Program-made: the position numbers and the translations under genes
Shown: piece by piece, positions 1-10,381 of the stretch
How the letters are laid out: each line of letters opens with the position of its first letter
Numbering within the stretch: position 1 is the stretch's first letter
The notes under the pieces: generated by a model
Seen by the model: only the letters and a program-made list of their open reading frames with translations
Database searches by the model: none
What the model was told of the DNA's origin: nothing
From: Elusimicrobiales bacterium
GTDB lineage: Bacteria > Elusimicrobiota > Elusimicrobia > Elusimicrobiales > UBA9959
Assembly (NCBI GenBank): GCA_031082205.1
Contig: JAVHLJ010000026.1
Span: forward strand, 1 to 34,306
DNA length: 34,306 bases
Direction: 5' to 3'

Positions 1-177
1 CTCTACAACGCGCTGCTGGCCGACGGCGACGACCGCTCCCAGCAGCTCGTGCACTACGACCTCGCGCTCGGCCTGCGCGGGGGCGACGGCCGGCCGCTGC
101 CCGACGTCGTGCTCCGCGGCGCGGCCGGCGGGCCGGGCGGCGCCTCTTTCGGGGAGGAAATAGGCGCCTGCCGCTGA
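1..177 (+). CDS. 3' end of an unidentified gene (partial)
   Basis: Frame 1 is open from the first base to a TGA at 175-177, giving 58 residues that begin LYNALLADGDDRSQQLVHYD and end EIGACR. The Gly/Ala/Arg-rich composition and GC-rich third positions match the neighbouring genes, so this is probably the end of a real gene whose start lies outside the window. I do not recognise a domain. No clear hairpin terminator follows, and the next gene has its own AT-rich promoter region about 20 bases further on. Confidence 0.55.
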   Translation, partial: LYNALLADGDDRSQQLVHYDLALGLRGGDGRPLPDVVLRGAAGGPGGASFGEEIGACR

Positions 178-196
178 AATCCGCCGAAGATTTATA

Positions 197-202
197 TATA
201 AT
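197..202 (+). promoter_or_regulatory. -10 box TATAAT for the DMT-like membrane protein gene
   Basis: A perfect TATAAT lies in a short AT-rich stretch (190-215) that stands out from the GC-rich surroundings. Transcription would start near 209, giving a leader of about 30 bases that contains the SD-like AAGGGG at 223-228, 10 bases before the ATG at 239. No good -35 box is visible. Confidence 0.5.
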
Positions 203-238
203 AAAAAGATAATTTAGAGTTCAAGGGGACCCGAAGAG

Positions 239-1411
239 ATGATAAAGACGCTGAAAACCGTATTGACCCAGAGAACCCACGAAGGCACCACCGAGAGGCT
301 GCTGCAACTGGCGCTGGGCTACTTTATAACCTACATAGCCACCGGCATAGCCCCCAAGTACTTCCTCAACAAGGCCCCGGGCTTCCCGGCCATGAACGAC
401 GTCTACTTCATGGTCTACTCGACGGCCTTCTCCAGCCTCTTCTGCGTCGCCCTGGTGATCTTCTGGAAGTGGTACAGGTTCAAGTCCCAGGAAAGCACCA
501 CCATGCTGGGCCTGACCTTCCCCAAGGAATTCCTCTACATCATCCCGTCGGGCGTCTGCACCGCGGTCATCATCCCCACGACCACGCTGATGTACCTGCT
601 GCCGATATCCGTCATGGTGGCCATGATCATCATGCGGGCCAGCGTGGTGGTCCTCAGCCGCATAGTCGACGAGATCCAGATCCGGCAGGGCCTGCTCACA
701 AAGAAGGTCTACTGGGAAGAGAACGTCGGCGTGGTGCTCGCCCTGGCCGCGGTCGGCCTCAAGCTCTGGTACGTGCGCCCCGGCGACTTCGACTTCGTCC
801 AGAACGCCGCCGCCATGACCATCCTCACCAGCTACATCATCGCCTACGGCGTGCGCATCTACATCATGAACTACTTCAAGAACACCCGCGCCAAGGGCGT
901 GCCCTACGATAACAAGGGCTTCTTCGCCGTCGAGCAGATCTCGGCCAGCGGCACCATGCTGATAGCCACCATAGCCGTGCTGTTCTTCATGACCGGCAAC
1001 CCCGACAATCCCAAGGACTTCGTCGTGAACTTCCAGAACGCCTTCAACGCCCCGCACGAGCAGTGGTGGAAGGCGGGCGTCGCCGGCATACCGTTCGGCA
1101 TCGGCGCGTTCTTCTCGGTCTTCCTGTTCATGTTCCAGGGCCGCACCGCCACCTTCGCCGGCCTGGTCAACCGTCTGACCTCCCTGATAGCCGGCACCAT
1201 GGCCACGCTGGCGGTATTTTTCCTGATGAAGATGAAGCCGCCGAAGCCCGAGGACTGGGTGGCGCTGGTCATAATCTTCATAGCCCTCTGGTTCCTGGGC
1301 CGCTCCGAGAAGAAGCGCGCCTGCGAGCTGGCCAAGGCGAAAGAGATAGCGCCGGAGCCGGACACCGAGATCACCTGCGACCCGTCCAACGGGTCCGCGC
1401 CGGCGAAGTAA
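239..1411 (+). CDS. Polytopic membrane protein, DMT/EamA-like
   Basis: This 390-residue protein has about nine or ten hydrophobic segments, at roughly residues 21-43, 53-79, 95-145 (two or three helices), 160-178, 190-212, 228-250, 270-295, 300-325 and 330-350. It ends in a short charged cytoplasmic-type tail. The number and spacing of helices resemble the ten-helix drug/metabolite transporter (DMT) superfamily, which includes nucleotide-sugar transporters, but I see no decisive motif, so substrate and family are uncertain. The ATG follows an SD-like AAGGGG and a TATAAT. It lies 70 bases upstream of ugd on the same strand with a hairpin between them, so a link to sugar-nucleotide metabolism is possible but only inferred from position. 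Confidence 0.75.
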   Translation: MIKTLKTVLTQRTHEGTTERLLQLALGYFITYIATGIAPKYFLNKAPGFPAMNDVYFMVYSTAFSSLFCVALVIFWKWYRFKSQESTTMLGLTFPKEFLYIIPSGVCTAVIIPTTTLMYLLPISVMVAMIIMRASVVVLSRIVDEIQIRQGLLTKKVYWEENVGVVLALAAVGLKLWYVRPGDFDFVQNAAAMTILTSYIIAYGVRIYIMNYFKNTRAKGVPYDNKGFFAVEQISASGTMLIATIAVLFFMTGNPDNPKDFVVNFQNAFNAPHEQWWKAGVAGIPFGIGAFFSVFLFMFQGRTATFAGLVNRLTSLIAGTMATLAVFFLMKMKPPKPEDWVALVIIFIALWFLGRSEKKRACELAKAKEIAPEPDTEITCDPSNGSAPAK

Positions 1412-1435
1412 ATCGGTCGTTTTCAAACTATACCG

Positions 1436-1468
1436 CGCCGGCATGCTCGATGAGCGTGCCGGCGGCTT
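1436..1468 (+). terminator. Hairpin between the membrane protein gene and ugd
   Basis: Arms CGCCGGCA (1436-1443) and TGCCGGCG (1457-1464) enclose a second stem, GCTC (1445-1448) with GAGC (1452-1455), around a three-base loop. The whole stem is 13 pairs including one G-T. Only a short CTTTAT follows, so it may be a weak terminator, an attenuator or an RNA-stability element ahead of the ugd SD. Confidence 0.5.
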
Positions 1469-1480
1469 TATGAGGGAGCG

Positions 1481-2812
1481 ATGAAAAAAACCAGGAACGA
1501 GAAGGTCAATATCTGCATGGTCGGGGCCGGTTACGTCGGGCTCGTCTCCGGCGCCTGCCTGGCCGAGCTGGGCCACCGCGTGGTCTGCGTGGACAACGAT
1601 CCGCGCAAGATCAAGATGCTCGAAAAGGGCGTCATGCCCATCTACGAGGACGACCTGGAGAGGGTCGTTAAGAAGAACGTAAAGGCCGGGCGCCTGCATT
1701 TCGCCTCCTCGGTCAAGGAAGGCATGCTGCACGAGGGGCACCGCGCCGACGCCGTATTCATCGCGGTCGGCACCCCTCCGCGCGACGACGGCTCCGCGGA
1801 CCTGAGCGCCATAGAGAAGGTTTCCGAGCAGGTGGCCCTCAACATGACCGACTACACGGTCATAGTGGAAAAATCCACCGTGCCGGTCTCCACCTGCGAC
1901 TGGATAGAGAAGACCGTCAAGCGCAACAACGGCCGCCACATACCCTTCGACGTGGCCTCCAACCCGGAATTCCTGCGCGAGGGCACGGCCGTCTGGGACT
2001 TCCTGGAGCCGGACCGCGTCGTGGTGGGCGTCAGCTCCAAGCGGGCCGAAGAGCTCATGCGCCGCGTCTACAAGCCGCTCAAAAAGGCCCCCATAGTGGT
2101 CACCAGCGTAAAGAGCGCCGAGCTCATCAAGCACGCCTCCAACTCCTTCCTGTCCACCAAGATCTCTTTCATCAACGCCGTCGCCAACGTCTGCGAGCGC
2201 ACCGGCGCCAACGTGGAGGACGTGGCGCGCGGCATGGGGCTGGACAAGCGCATCGGCGCCTCGTTCCTCAAGGCCGGCATCGGCTTCGGCGGCTTCTGCT
2301 TCCCCAAGGACCTCGAGGCCTTCTACTGGCTCAGCCGCCAGGTCGGCTACGACTTCGACCTGCTCAAGACGGTAAAGGACATCAACGAGGGCCAGAAGCT
2401 CTGGATGGTCAAGAAGGTGGAGGACGAGCTCTGGAACCTCGAAGGAAAGACCGTCGCGCTGCTGGGCCTGGCCTTCAAGCCCGAGACCGACGACATGCGC
2501 TTCGCGCCGTCCATAGACATAGCGGCCGAATTCCTCAAGCGCGGGGCCAAGGTGCGCGGGTTCGACCCGGTCTCGCAGGAGAACGCCATGAAGGTCATGA
2601 AGGGCGTCCACTTCGCCAGGGACGCCTACGACTGCGTCAAGGGCGCCGACTGCGTCTGCCTGGTCACGGAATGGAAGGAGTTCGCCAGGCTGGACCAGAA
2701 GAAACTGATGACCGCGGTGAAGCATCCCATCATGGTGGACGGCCGCAACCTTTACGACCCGGCGAAGATGCGCGACCTCGGCTGGACCTACAAGTCGGTC
2801 GGGAGGCCCTGA
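1481..2812 (+). CDS. ugd: UDP-glucose 6-dehydrogenase
   Basis: The enzyme oxidises UDP-glucose to UDP-glucuronate with two NAD+ in the cytoplasm, feeding polysaccharide synthesis. The 443-residue length is normal for the family. The N-terminal Rossmann motif GAGYVG is at residues 15-20, followed by GTPP near 97-100, KSTVPV near 131-136 and NPEFLREG near 161-168. The catalytic cysteine is C273 in [10 protein letters not shown]. The residue before the Cys is Phe (F272), where the family usually has Ser. An SD-like GAGGGAG precedes the ATG. The stop codon overlaps the start of the next gene (TGATG), so the two are translationally coupled, and together they convert UDP-glucose to UDP-xylose. Confidence 0.96.
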   Translation: MKKTRNEKVNICMVGAGYVGLVSGACLAELGHRVVCVDNDPRKIKMLEKGVMPIYEDDLERVVKKNVKAGRLHFASSVKEGMLHEGHRADAVFIAVGTPPRDDGSADLSAIEKVSEQVALNMTDYTVIVEKSTVPVSTCDWIEKTVKRNNGRHIPFDVASNPEFLREGTAVWDFLEPDRVVVGVSSKRAEELMRRVYKPLKKAPIVVTSVKSAELIKHASNSFLSTKISFINAVANVCERTGANVEDVARGMGLDKRIGASFLKAGIGFGGFCFPKDLEAFYWLSRQVGYDFDLLKTVKDINEGQKLWMVKKVEDELWNLEGKTVALLGLAFKPETDDMRFAPSIDIAAEFLKRGAKVRGFDPVSQENAMKVMKGVHFARDAYDCVKGADCVCLVTEWKEFARLDQKKLMTAVKHPIMVDGRNLYDPAKMRDLGWTYKSVGRP

Positions 2813-3744
2813 TGCGGATACTGGTCACCGGCGCGGCCGGCTTCCTGGGCAGCCACCTGTCCCGCTACCTGCTGGCCAAGGGCCATTCGGTAATCGGCCT
2901 GGACAACTTCATCACCGGCAACATAGAGAACATCAAGGACCTCTTCGGCAACGACAGGTTCTCGTTCACCAAGTACGACGTGACCAACTACCTGCACGTG
3001 CCGGGCAAACTCGACGCCGTGATGCATTTCGCCAGCCCGGCCAGCCCTATCGACTACCTCAAACACCCCATACCGACGCTGAAAGTGGGAGCCCTGGGCA
3101 CGCATAAAGCCCTGGGCCTGGCCAAGGACAAGAAGGCCATCTTCATGATAGCCTCCACCTCCGAGGTCTACGGCGACCCGCTGATAAACCCGCAGCACGA
3201 GGGCTACTGGGGCAACGTGAACCCGATAGGCCCGCGCGGCGTCTACGACGAGGCCAAGCGCTTCGCGGAAGCCATGACCATGGCCTATCACCGCTACCAC
3301 GGCGTGCAGGTGCGGCTGCTGAGGATCTTCAACACCTACGGCCCCAACATGCGGCTGGAGGACGGCCGCGCCGTGCCCAACTTCATGGTGCAGGCGCTCA
3401 AGAACAGGCCTATAACGGTCTACGGCGACGGCAGCCAGACCCGCAGCCTCTGCTATGTCTCGGACCTCATCGAGGGCATATACCGGCTGCTGCGCAGCGG
3501 CCACAACGGACCCGTTAACATCGGCAACCCGCATGAGATAACGCTGCTGGAACTGGCGCAGGCCGTCAAGAAGATAACCGGGAGCCGGTCGAAGATAGTA
3601 TTCCGCCCCCTGCCGACCGACGACCCCAAGGTCCGCCGGCCCGATATCTCCAAGGCGCGCAAGCTGCTGAAGTGGGAACCCAAGGTCGGCCTGGAAGAAG
3701 GCCTGAAGAAGACCGTCGCCTACTTCCGGTCTAAAGTGAAGTAA
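2812..3744 (+). CDS. uxs: UDP-glucuronate decarboxylase (UDP-xylose synthase)
   Basis: This short-chain dehydrogenase/reductase-family enzyme converts UDP-glucuronate to UDP-xylose with bound NAD+. From the ATG at 2812 it is 310 residues. GAAGFLG (7-13) binds the dinucleotide. [16 protein letters not shown] (near 75-90), [10 protein letters not shown] (114-123) and [19 protein letters not shown] (132-150), with catalytic Y145 and K149, are the hallmark stretches of UXS enzymes. A longer open frame starts upstream inside ugd, but the family N-terminus [13 protein letters not shown] fixes the start here, overlapping the ugd stop by one base. UDP-xylose is a donor for surface glycans. The two glycosyltransferases in this window are possible users, which is inference. 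Confidence 0.95.
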   Translation: MRILVTGAAGFLGSHLSRYLLAKGHSVIGLDNFITGNIENIKDLFGNDRFSFTKYDVTNYLHVPGKLDAVMHFASPASPIDYLKHPIPTLKVGALGTHKALGLAKDKKAIFMIASTSEVYGDPLINPQHEGYWGNVNPIGPRGVYDEAKRFAEAMTMAYHRYHGVQVRLLRIFNTYGPNMRLEDGRAVPNFMVQALKNRPITVYGDGSQTRSLCYVSDLIEGIYRLLRSGHNGPVNIGNPHEITLLELAQAVKKITGSRSKIVFRPLPTDDPKVRRPDISKARKLLKWEPKVGLEEGLKKTVAYFRSKVK

Positions 3745-3757
3745 AAACGGTAAAAAC

Positions 3758-3783
3758 GGGGTCAGGTCTTTACTTTTGACCCC
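3758..3783. repeat. Isolated palindromic repeat copy, REP-like
   Basis: GGGGTCA (3758-3764) and TGACCCC (3777-3783) form a 7-bp inverted repeat around a 12-base centre that begins GGTCTT. Sequences starting GGGGTCAGGTCTT are, from memory, common in unrelated bacterial genomes and often sit next to REP-associated Y1 tyrosine transposases. No transposase is present in this window, so this would be an isolated copy between convergent genes. Confidence 0.45.
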
Positions 3784-3790
3784 AAATTAG

Positions 3791-3819
3791 AAGGCCCCGG
3801 GCGCGGAACCCGGGGCCTT
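3791..3819. terminator. Bidirectional terminator hairpin between convergent genes
   Basis: A perfect 11-bp stem, AAGGCCCCGGG (3791-3801) with CCCGGGGCCTT (3809-3819), has a 7-base loop. It lies between the decarboxylase gene and the C11 peptidase gene, which converge. The T-tract is weak on both sides, slightly better (TAATTT) reading leftward. Confidence 0.7.
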
Positions 3820-3841
3820 CGTCGTCTCTAGCCCGATCTTT

Positions 3842-5164
3842 TTACGGCTGGTTCATCCAGGTGACGAACTCGTCCCAGCGCGAATCCCTGGCCCAGGCCA
3901 GCTCGCTGTAGCCGTTGGCGAGGCCCGAGTAGGGGAAGTACGCCGCCATGCCCTTGGAGAGCGTGTACTGCTTGGGGCCGCTCCAGAAGCTGCCCTGGCT
4001 GTCGCGGGTGCGGTTGTGCAGCATCAGCGAGCCGGTGATATAGTCCATGAGCGCCTGGCCGGCGGCCCTGACCTGCTCGTTCTGGGAGCCCTCGACCACG
4101 CGGCGGGCGAAGTCGTACATGTCGCGGTTCTCGCCTATCGCGTAGTTGATGGCCGCGTTGCGGGCGGTCTTGGCCAGCGCTTTCTCGCCCGAGGCCATCA
4201 TCGCGTCGGCGAAGGCGTTGCTGACGGTCAGCAGGCCGCCCACGGCCGAGGCGCGCGCCAGGCTCTGGGTGTAGCCCTGATTTATCTTATCGTAGTGGTT
4301 GGCGTAGGCGTCCACGGTCAGCCTGCCCACTTCCTGCGGGGTCATCGCGGGCCGGGCGGCTATCGGGCCCAGGAAGTCGTTGTAGGTGTAGCCGTCGCCG
4401 GGCTCGGTCTCCTCGGAACCCACGATGAAGTCCGCGTAGTCCTTGATCTCGTAGACCACCTCGGCCATCTGCATCAGGCAGGCGTCGGTGCTGAACACGT
4501 CGACCTTGCCTATTTCGCGCAGCGCCATGGCCAGTTCGGGGGTGGTGATGTGGTTGCCGCTCTCCTCGTCATAGGAGATGCCCTTGTTCTCGTCGGCCTT
4601 GTTCTTGAGCCAGCCGTCCCCGTGGTTGGAGACTATCAGCATGTACTTCTTGGCCGGGAAATTCTCCTTGGCCCATTTGCCGAAGGCGGCCAGGTTGCGG
4701 TAGTCGCCCTGGTCGATCATGCCGAGGTCCTGTATCATCCTGGACCCCATCCTGGTCATGTCGGAATCTTTCTGTATCAGGTAGCGGCGGACGCCGGTCC
4801 AGTCGCCGTCCGAGGCGTCGTGGCCCTGCATGCGGCCCACTTCGACCACGATGTTGAGCTTGTCGGTGGAGCCGACCAGCTCCATCTCGTTTATGTCGCG
4901 CAGGAGGAAGCGCTCCAGGTCGTTCTTGGCGCTGGAGAAGACCATGATGGTCCACTCGGCCTTCTCTTTCTTGCCGAAGAGCCAGTCGAATATACCCTTG
5001 TCCTGGTCCTGGGCGGCTATCGCCTCGGCGGGCACGGAGAGCTCGACCTGCGAGATCCTCTCCATTATGTCCCCGCCGCGGGAAGAGCCGTCGAAATCGA
5101 CGGACCAGCCCTGCACCGGCATTAGAAGGGCCGCTATGGCTGTCATCGTAAGCTTGCGTATCAT
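3842..5164 (-). CDS. Secreted clostripain-family (C11) cysteine peptidase, copy 1
   Basis: This 440-residue protein has a signal peptide (MIRKLTMTAIAALLMPVQGWS). The peptidase C11 fold follows: WTIMVFSSAKNDLE near 71-84, catalytic H181 in SNHGDGW and catalytic C229 in STDACLMQM, matching the His/Cys dyad of clostripain. The family cleaves after basic residues, usually Arg, and is often exported. An open frame extends 43 codons further upstream, but the ATG at 5164 is chosen because it begins the signal peptide and has AGGAGG (5170-5175) five bases before it. A paralogue with the same layout lies at 24219-25628. No internal self-processing site was identified. Target proteins are unknown. Confidence 0.9.
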   Translation of the reverse strand: MIRKLTMTAIAALLMPVQGWSVDFDGSSRGGDIMERISQVELSVPAEAIAAQDQDKGIFDWLFGKKEKAEWTIMVFSSAKNDLERFLLRDINEMELVGSTDKLNIVVEVGRMQGHDASDGDWTGVRRYLIQKDSDMTRMGSRMIQDLGMIDQGDYRNLAAFGKWAKENFPAKKYMLIVSNHGDGWLKNKADENKGISYDEESGNHITTPELAMALREIGKVDVFSTDACLMQMAEVVYEIKDYADFIVGSEETEPGDGYTYNDFLGPIAARPAMTPQEVGRLTVDAYANHYDKINQGYTQSLARASAVGGLLTVSNAFADAMMASGEKALAKTARNAAINYAIGENRDMYDFARRVVEGSQNEQVRAAGQALMDYITGSLMLHNRTRDSQGSFWSGPKQYTLSKGMAAYFPYSGLANGYSELAWARDSRWDEFVTWMNQP

Positions 5165-5207
5165 GGCTGCCTCCTGACCTGCTTGACCTGCATCAACTTC
5201 CATCAAT

Positions 5208-5235
5208 AGTCTAGCCTCCCGCGGTTCCGGGTCAA
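5208..5235 (-). promoter_or_regulatory. Promoter of C11 peptidase copy 1
   Basis: On the minus strand TTGACC (5235-5230) and TAGACT (5213-5208) are 16 bases apart, putting the start site near 5201 and giving a leader of about 37 bases that contains the AGGAGG. Confidence 0.5.
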
Positions 5236-5256
5236 AGGGTCCGGGGACCCCCAGTT

Positions 5257-5278
5257 TTATGGGCCTAAGGGCCCATAA
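5257..5278. repeat. GGGCC-TAAG-GGCCC palindrome upstream of C11 peptidase copy 1
   Basis: Perfect 9-bp arms TTATGGGCC (5257-5265) and GGCCCATAA (5270-5278) surround TAAG. The palindrome lies about 57-77 bases upstream of the predicted start site of the C11 gene and is also upstream of the divergent SWIB gene. Similar GGGCC/GGCCC palindromes with TTAA-type centres occur at 24120-24136 and 34206-34219. Confidence 0.55.
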
Positions 5279-5324
5279 TCCCGCCCCGCTCATTGACCCG
5301 GCGCAAGGCGCGCGGCGGCCGTTT

Positions 5325-5335
5325 TTTGATACTAT
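5325..5335 (+). promoter_or_regulatory. Extended -10 promoter of the SWIB gene
   Basis: TTTGA runs directly into TACTAT, which fits an extended -10 element (TGnTANNAT). The start site would be near 5342 with a leader of about 27 bases. No -35 box is evident at the usual spacing. Confidence 0.5.
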
Positions 5336-5368
5336 GTAGCCAGGACACCATTTTTAAGGAGAATACAT

Positions 5369-5614
5369 ATGGCTAACCCCAAGTTCATGAAGCCCATGCA
5401 GCCCGACGCGGACCTGGCGGCCGTGATAGGAGCGGAGCCGGTAGCCCGCCCCACCGCGGTCAAGAAGATGTGGGACTATATCAAGGCCAACGGCCTGCAG
5501 GACAAGGTCAACAAGCGCAATATCAACGCGGACGACAAGCTGCGCAAGCTGTTCGGCAAGGACCAGGTCACCATGTTCGAACTGGCGGGCATACTTGGCA
5601 AACACCTCAAGTAA
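5369..5614 (+). CDS. SWIB/MDM2-domain protein
   Basis: This 81-residue protein consists almost entirely of one SWIB domain. ARPTAVKKMWDYIKANGLQD (about 26-45) and NADDKLRKLFGKDQVTMFELAGILGKHL (about 53-80) match the pattern of the fold. SWIB domains are known from eukaryotic SWI/SNF subunits, from chlamydial proteins (including a fusion to topoisomerase I) and from stand-alone bacterial proteins. The bacterial role is not firmly established, and a nucleoid or transcription role is inferred. AAGGAG (5356-5361) sits seven bases before the ATG, and a strong terminator follows, so the gene is monocistronic. Confidence 0.9.
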   Translation: MANPKFMKPMQPDADLAAVIGAEPVARPTAVKKMWDYIKANGLQDKVNKRNINADDKLRKLFGKDQVTMFELAGILGKHLK

Positions 5615-5653
5615 GGCTTTGCCGGGGGACGCCGCGCTGCGCGGAGCCCCCGA

Positions 5654-5683
5654 AAAAAGGCCGGCTGCGAAGCCGGCCTTTTT
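5654..5683. terminator. Bidirectional intrinsic terminator
   Basis: AAGGCCGGCT (5657-5666) and AGCCGGCCTT (5671-5680) form a perfect 10-bp stem with loop GCGA. It is flanked by an A-run on the left and a T-run on the right, so it should stop transcription from the SWIB gene and from the M16/EamA unit. Confidence 0.88.
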
Positions 5684-5706
5684 CATTTATACCCGCCGTG
5701 GCGGGC

Positions 5707-6129
5707 TTATTTGAAGATTATGAGGAGGGTTCCCGCCGCTATCATGGAGGCCCCGGCCCACTGGTAGGGGCCCAGCCTCTCCCCCAGGAAAAGCACCGAG
5801 AGCCCTATGGCGAAGACTATGCTCAGCTTGTCTATGGGGGCTACCAGCGAGGCCGGGCCGGTCTGCAGGGCCCGGTAATAGCATATCCACGACAGGCCGG
5901 TAGCAAGGCCGGACAGGACCAGGAAGATCACGCTGTGGCGGTTGAGCTCCAGCGGGTTTCGCCATTCGTTCCTGGCCCAGACCAGGGCGCCCAGGAATAC
6001 GATTATCACCATCGTGCGGATAAGCGTGGCCAGGTTGGAGGGGATGTCCTTCACCCCCACCTTGGCCAGCACGGCGGTCAGCCCCGCGAAAAAGGCCGCC
6101 CCCAGGGCGAAAAGCTTCCAGTCGGCCAT
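5707..6129 (-). CDS. Half-size EamA-family transporter
   Basis: This 140-residue protein has five hydrophobic segments (about 5-22, 33-52, 66-85, 90-115 and 121-139), one EamA repeat instead of the usual two. Typical EamA features are the PASLVAPIDKLS stretch before helix four and the FLGERLGPYQWAGASMIAAGTLLI ending. Single-repeat members are thought to work as dimers in the inner membrane to move small metabolites. The substrate here is unknown. It begins three bases after the stop of the M16 peptidase gene and so belongs to that transcript. Confidence 0.88.
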   Translation of the reverse strand: MADWKLFALGAAFFAGLTAVLAKVGVKDIPSNLATLIRTMVIIVFLGALVWARNEWRNPLELNRHSVIFLVLSGLATGLSWICYYRALQTGPASLVAPIDKLSIVFAIGLSVLFLGERLGPYQWAGASMIAAGTLLIIFK

Positions 6130-6132
6130 CCT

Positions 6133-8895
<2,763 letters not shown>

Positions 8896-8950
8896 TATAG
8901 GGTCTCCCGGAGGCGCGGCCGCGGGGCCGCGGTACTTTTCCAGATATATC

Positions 8951-8980
8951 ATTATCTTATAAAACAGCGGCGACCGTCAA
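8951..8980 (-). promoter_or_regulatory. Promoter of the M16 peptidase gene
   Basis: On the minus strand TTGACG (8980-8975) and GATAAT (8956-8951) are separated by 18 bases. The start site would be near 8944, leaving a leader of about 50 bases with the GGGAGA SD. Confidence 0.55.
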
Positions 8981-9259
8981 AGGCTGGGCCGGCCCTTAAT
9001 CCTTTGGGCCCAGACTCTTATAGGCCTAAAGACCTAATCCGGGGCCAGTTATCCACAGGAGAACCTGTTAAAAGTCAATATAACTGTTAATAACCGGGCG
9101 ACATGACAGGCAAAACAGCCCAGGCTGAGCCAAAAGGCCCAAAACCGTGTAGGATAAAATACAGCGCCGGGCAGGGCCCCCGGGACCTTATTAGGGCCGG
9201 GGTATTTTCGTACCCTATAACAAAGGGAACGGGGGCAGGGAATTGAACGGAGAAAAGGC
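8981..9259. other. Intergenic region with palindromes and a DnaA-box sequence
   Basis: Between the divergent M16 gene and the small ORF at 9260 I see no convincing gene. There are several short palindromes: GGGCCGGCCC (8986-8995), TGGGCCCA (9005-9012), a partly symmetric AGGCCT...GACCT at 9022-9035, and ACAGG/CCTGT arms (9055-9059, 9064-9068). TTATCCACA at 9049-9057 is an exact DnaA-box consensus but stands alone. TATAAC (9216-9221) may be the -10 of the small ORF. Confidence 0.4.
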
Positions 9260-9436
9260 ATGAACACCGCGCAGGACAACCCCGACGACAAGCATAACAG
9301 GGAGAGAGGGTATCCCCACCTCATAAAACTGACCGAGAGCAGGCCCGGCTGCCACGGCTCATACCTCTGGGTTTTCGGCCCCAGCCGCAGGCCCGCCAGA
9401 AAATGCTGGCGCGACGGACGCAATACGGTCAACTAA
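9260..9436 (+). CDS. 58-residue small protein, unknown
   Basis: The reading frame starts MNTAQDNPDDKHNRERGYPH and ends GRNTVN. It has an SD-like GGAG (9249-9252) seven bases before the ATG, a possible TATAAC at 9216-9221, and a clean hairpin terminator 20 bases after the stop. The product is hydrophilic and basic in its second half (SRRPARKCWRDGR), with Cys at 31 and 49 and no membrane segment. I do not recognise a family. The alternative is a small RNA ending at the same terminator. An overlapping antisense frame (9049-9432) lacks any start signal and is considered a shadow. Confidence 0.5.
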   Translation: MNTAQDNPDDKHNRERGYPHLIKLTESRPGCHGSYLWVFGPSRRPARKCWRDGRNTVN

Positions 9437-9456
9437 GGGTCCCCAACCGGGACGAT

Positions 9457-9489
9457 AAGAGCCGGCCCCACGCCGGCTCTTTCATTTAT
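9457..9489. terminator. Terminator between the small ORF and the HDAC-family gene
   Basis: AAGAGCCGGC (9457-9466) and GCCGGCTCTT (9472-9481) form a perfect 10-bp stem with a 5-base loop, followed by TCATTTAT. The hairpin overlaps the stop codon end of the convergent gene, so it can serve both strands. Confidence 0.75.
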
Positions 9490-10381
9490 ACGCTTTCAAT
9501 ACCGTCTTTATGGAGCCGGCATGGAGGCGGGCGGCGCCGGCGGCTGCTTTGCGATAGCCGCCGCCGAGCGTTACGGCGAGAGGGATGTTCCTGTCGCGGC
9601 AGAGGCCGGCGACGAAAGTTTCCCTGCGCCGCAGGTCGGCGGGGGACAGCGCCAGGCCGCCGAGGAGATCCCCCCGGCAGACATCGGCGCCTGCGAGATA
9701 GATCACGAGGCCCGGCTTGAAGCGGTCCATAGCCTTCGGCAGGGTCCGGCGCAGCGCGCGCAGGTACGCGGCTCCGCCGGTTCCGCGCGGCAGCGGGACG
9801 TCCAGCGAGCTCTTTTCCTTCTTCTCCGGGTAAATGTCCGCCTGGTGCATGGAGAAAGTGAAAACGGACCGGTCGCCCCGGAAAACAGCGGCCGTGCCGT
9901 CGCCCTGATGAACGTCGAGGTCGACGATCATGACTTTTTTGACGCCGGCCTCTTTGCGCGCCTTGAGGGCGGCCAGCGCCAGGTCGTTCACCAGACAGAA
10001 ACCCGCGCCGCGGTCCGCGCGGGCGTGATGCGAACCGCCGCCGCAGTTTATGCCGAGGCCGCCGTCCAGCGCCAGCTGCACGGCCTTTACCGTCCCCCCG
10101 GCGTGCAGCAGATGGGACCGTATCACGGCCTTCGTTATCTTCATTTCGGCCGCGGCCGAGTCGGCCGCCGTGAACCGGCCGGACAGGCATTTGCGCGTCC
10201 AGGCGGGCGTGTGGACCGACAGCAGGTCCTTTTTGGATATCTTAGCCGGCGCCGCGACATCGGCGGCGGTCACGGACTTCTCCCTGATGAGGACGTCGAA
10301 AGCGAGCCGGAACTTGTCCGGCCGGAACACATGGCCGGGCAGCGGCGCCGAGTAGCCGGGCGAAAAAACTAGGACAGCCAT
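9482..10381 (-). CDS. Histone deacetylase-family amidohydrolase
   Basis: This 299-residue protein shows the arginase/deacetylase-fold signature of the HDAC/AcuC/acetylpolyamine amidohydrolase superfamily. GGGSHHARADRGAGFCLVND has the tandem His pair H118/H119. VDLDVHQGDGTA carries zinc ligands D156 and H158. The third ligand is D233 in AGADVCRGD, and the LGGGY motif carries the catalytic Tyr. The reaction is zinc-dependent removal of an acetyl or similar acyl group from an amine. The substrate cannot be told from sequence, and acetyl-CoA synthetase, polyamines or proteins are all known substrates of relatives. Its start overlaps the end of the CPBP gene by 13 bases, making it the last gene of the secA operon. 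Confidence 0.92.
   Translation of the reverse strand: MAVLVFSPGYSAPLPGHVFRPDKFRLAFDVLIREKSVTAADVAAPAKISKKDLLSVHTPAWTRKCLSGRFTAADSAAAEMKITKAVIRSHLLHAGGTVKAVQLALDGGLGINCGGGSHHARADRGAGFCLVNDLALAALKARKEAGVKKVMIVDLDVHQGDGTAAVFRGDRSVFTFSMHQADIYPEKKEKSSLDVPLPRGTGGAAYLRALRRTLPKAMDRFKPGLVIYLAGADVCRGDLLGGLALSPADLRRRETFVAGLCRDRNIPLAVTLGGGYRKAAAGAARLHAGSIKTVLKAYK

Noticed and set aside
221-2725. 834-codon open frame on the minus strand
   Set aside because: It lies antisense to the membrane protein and ugd genes. High GC third positions keep the antisense frame open, and the translation has no domain and is low-complexity.
4016-5125. Long plus-strand frame antisense to C11 peptidase copy 1
   Set aside because: Repetitive Val/Gly/His-rich translation typical of a GC shadow. 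The opposite strand has a clear signal peptide and catalytic motifs.
9049-9432. 127-codon minus-strand frame antisense to the small ORF
   Set aside because: No SD or promoter at its start and no recognisable domain. It covers regulatory sequence, while the plus-strand ORF has SD and terminator.
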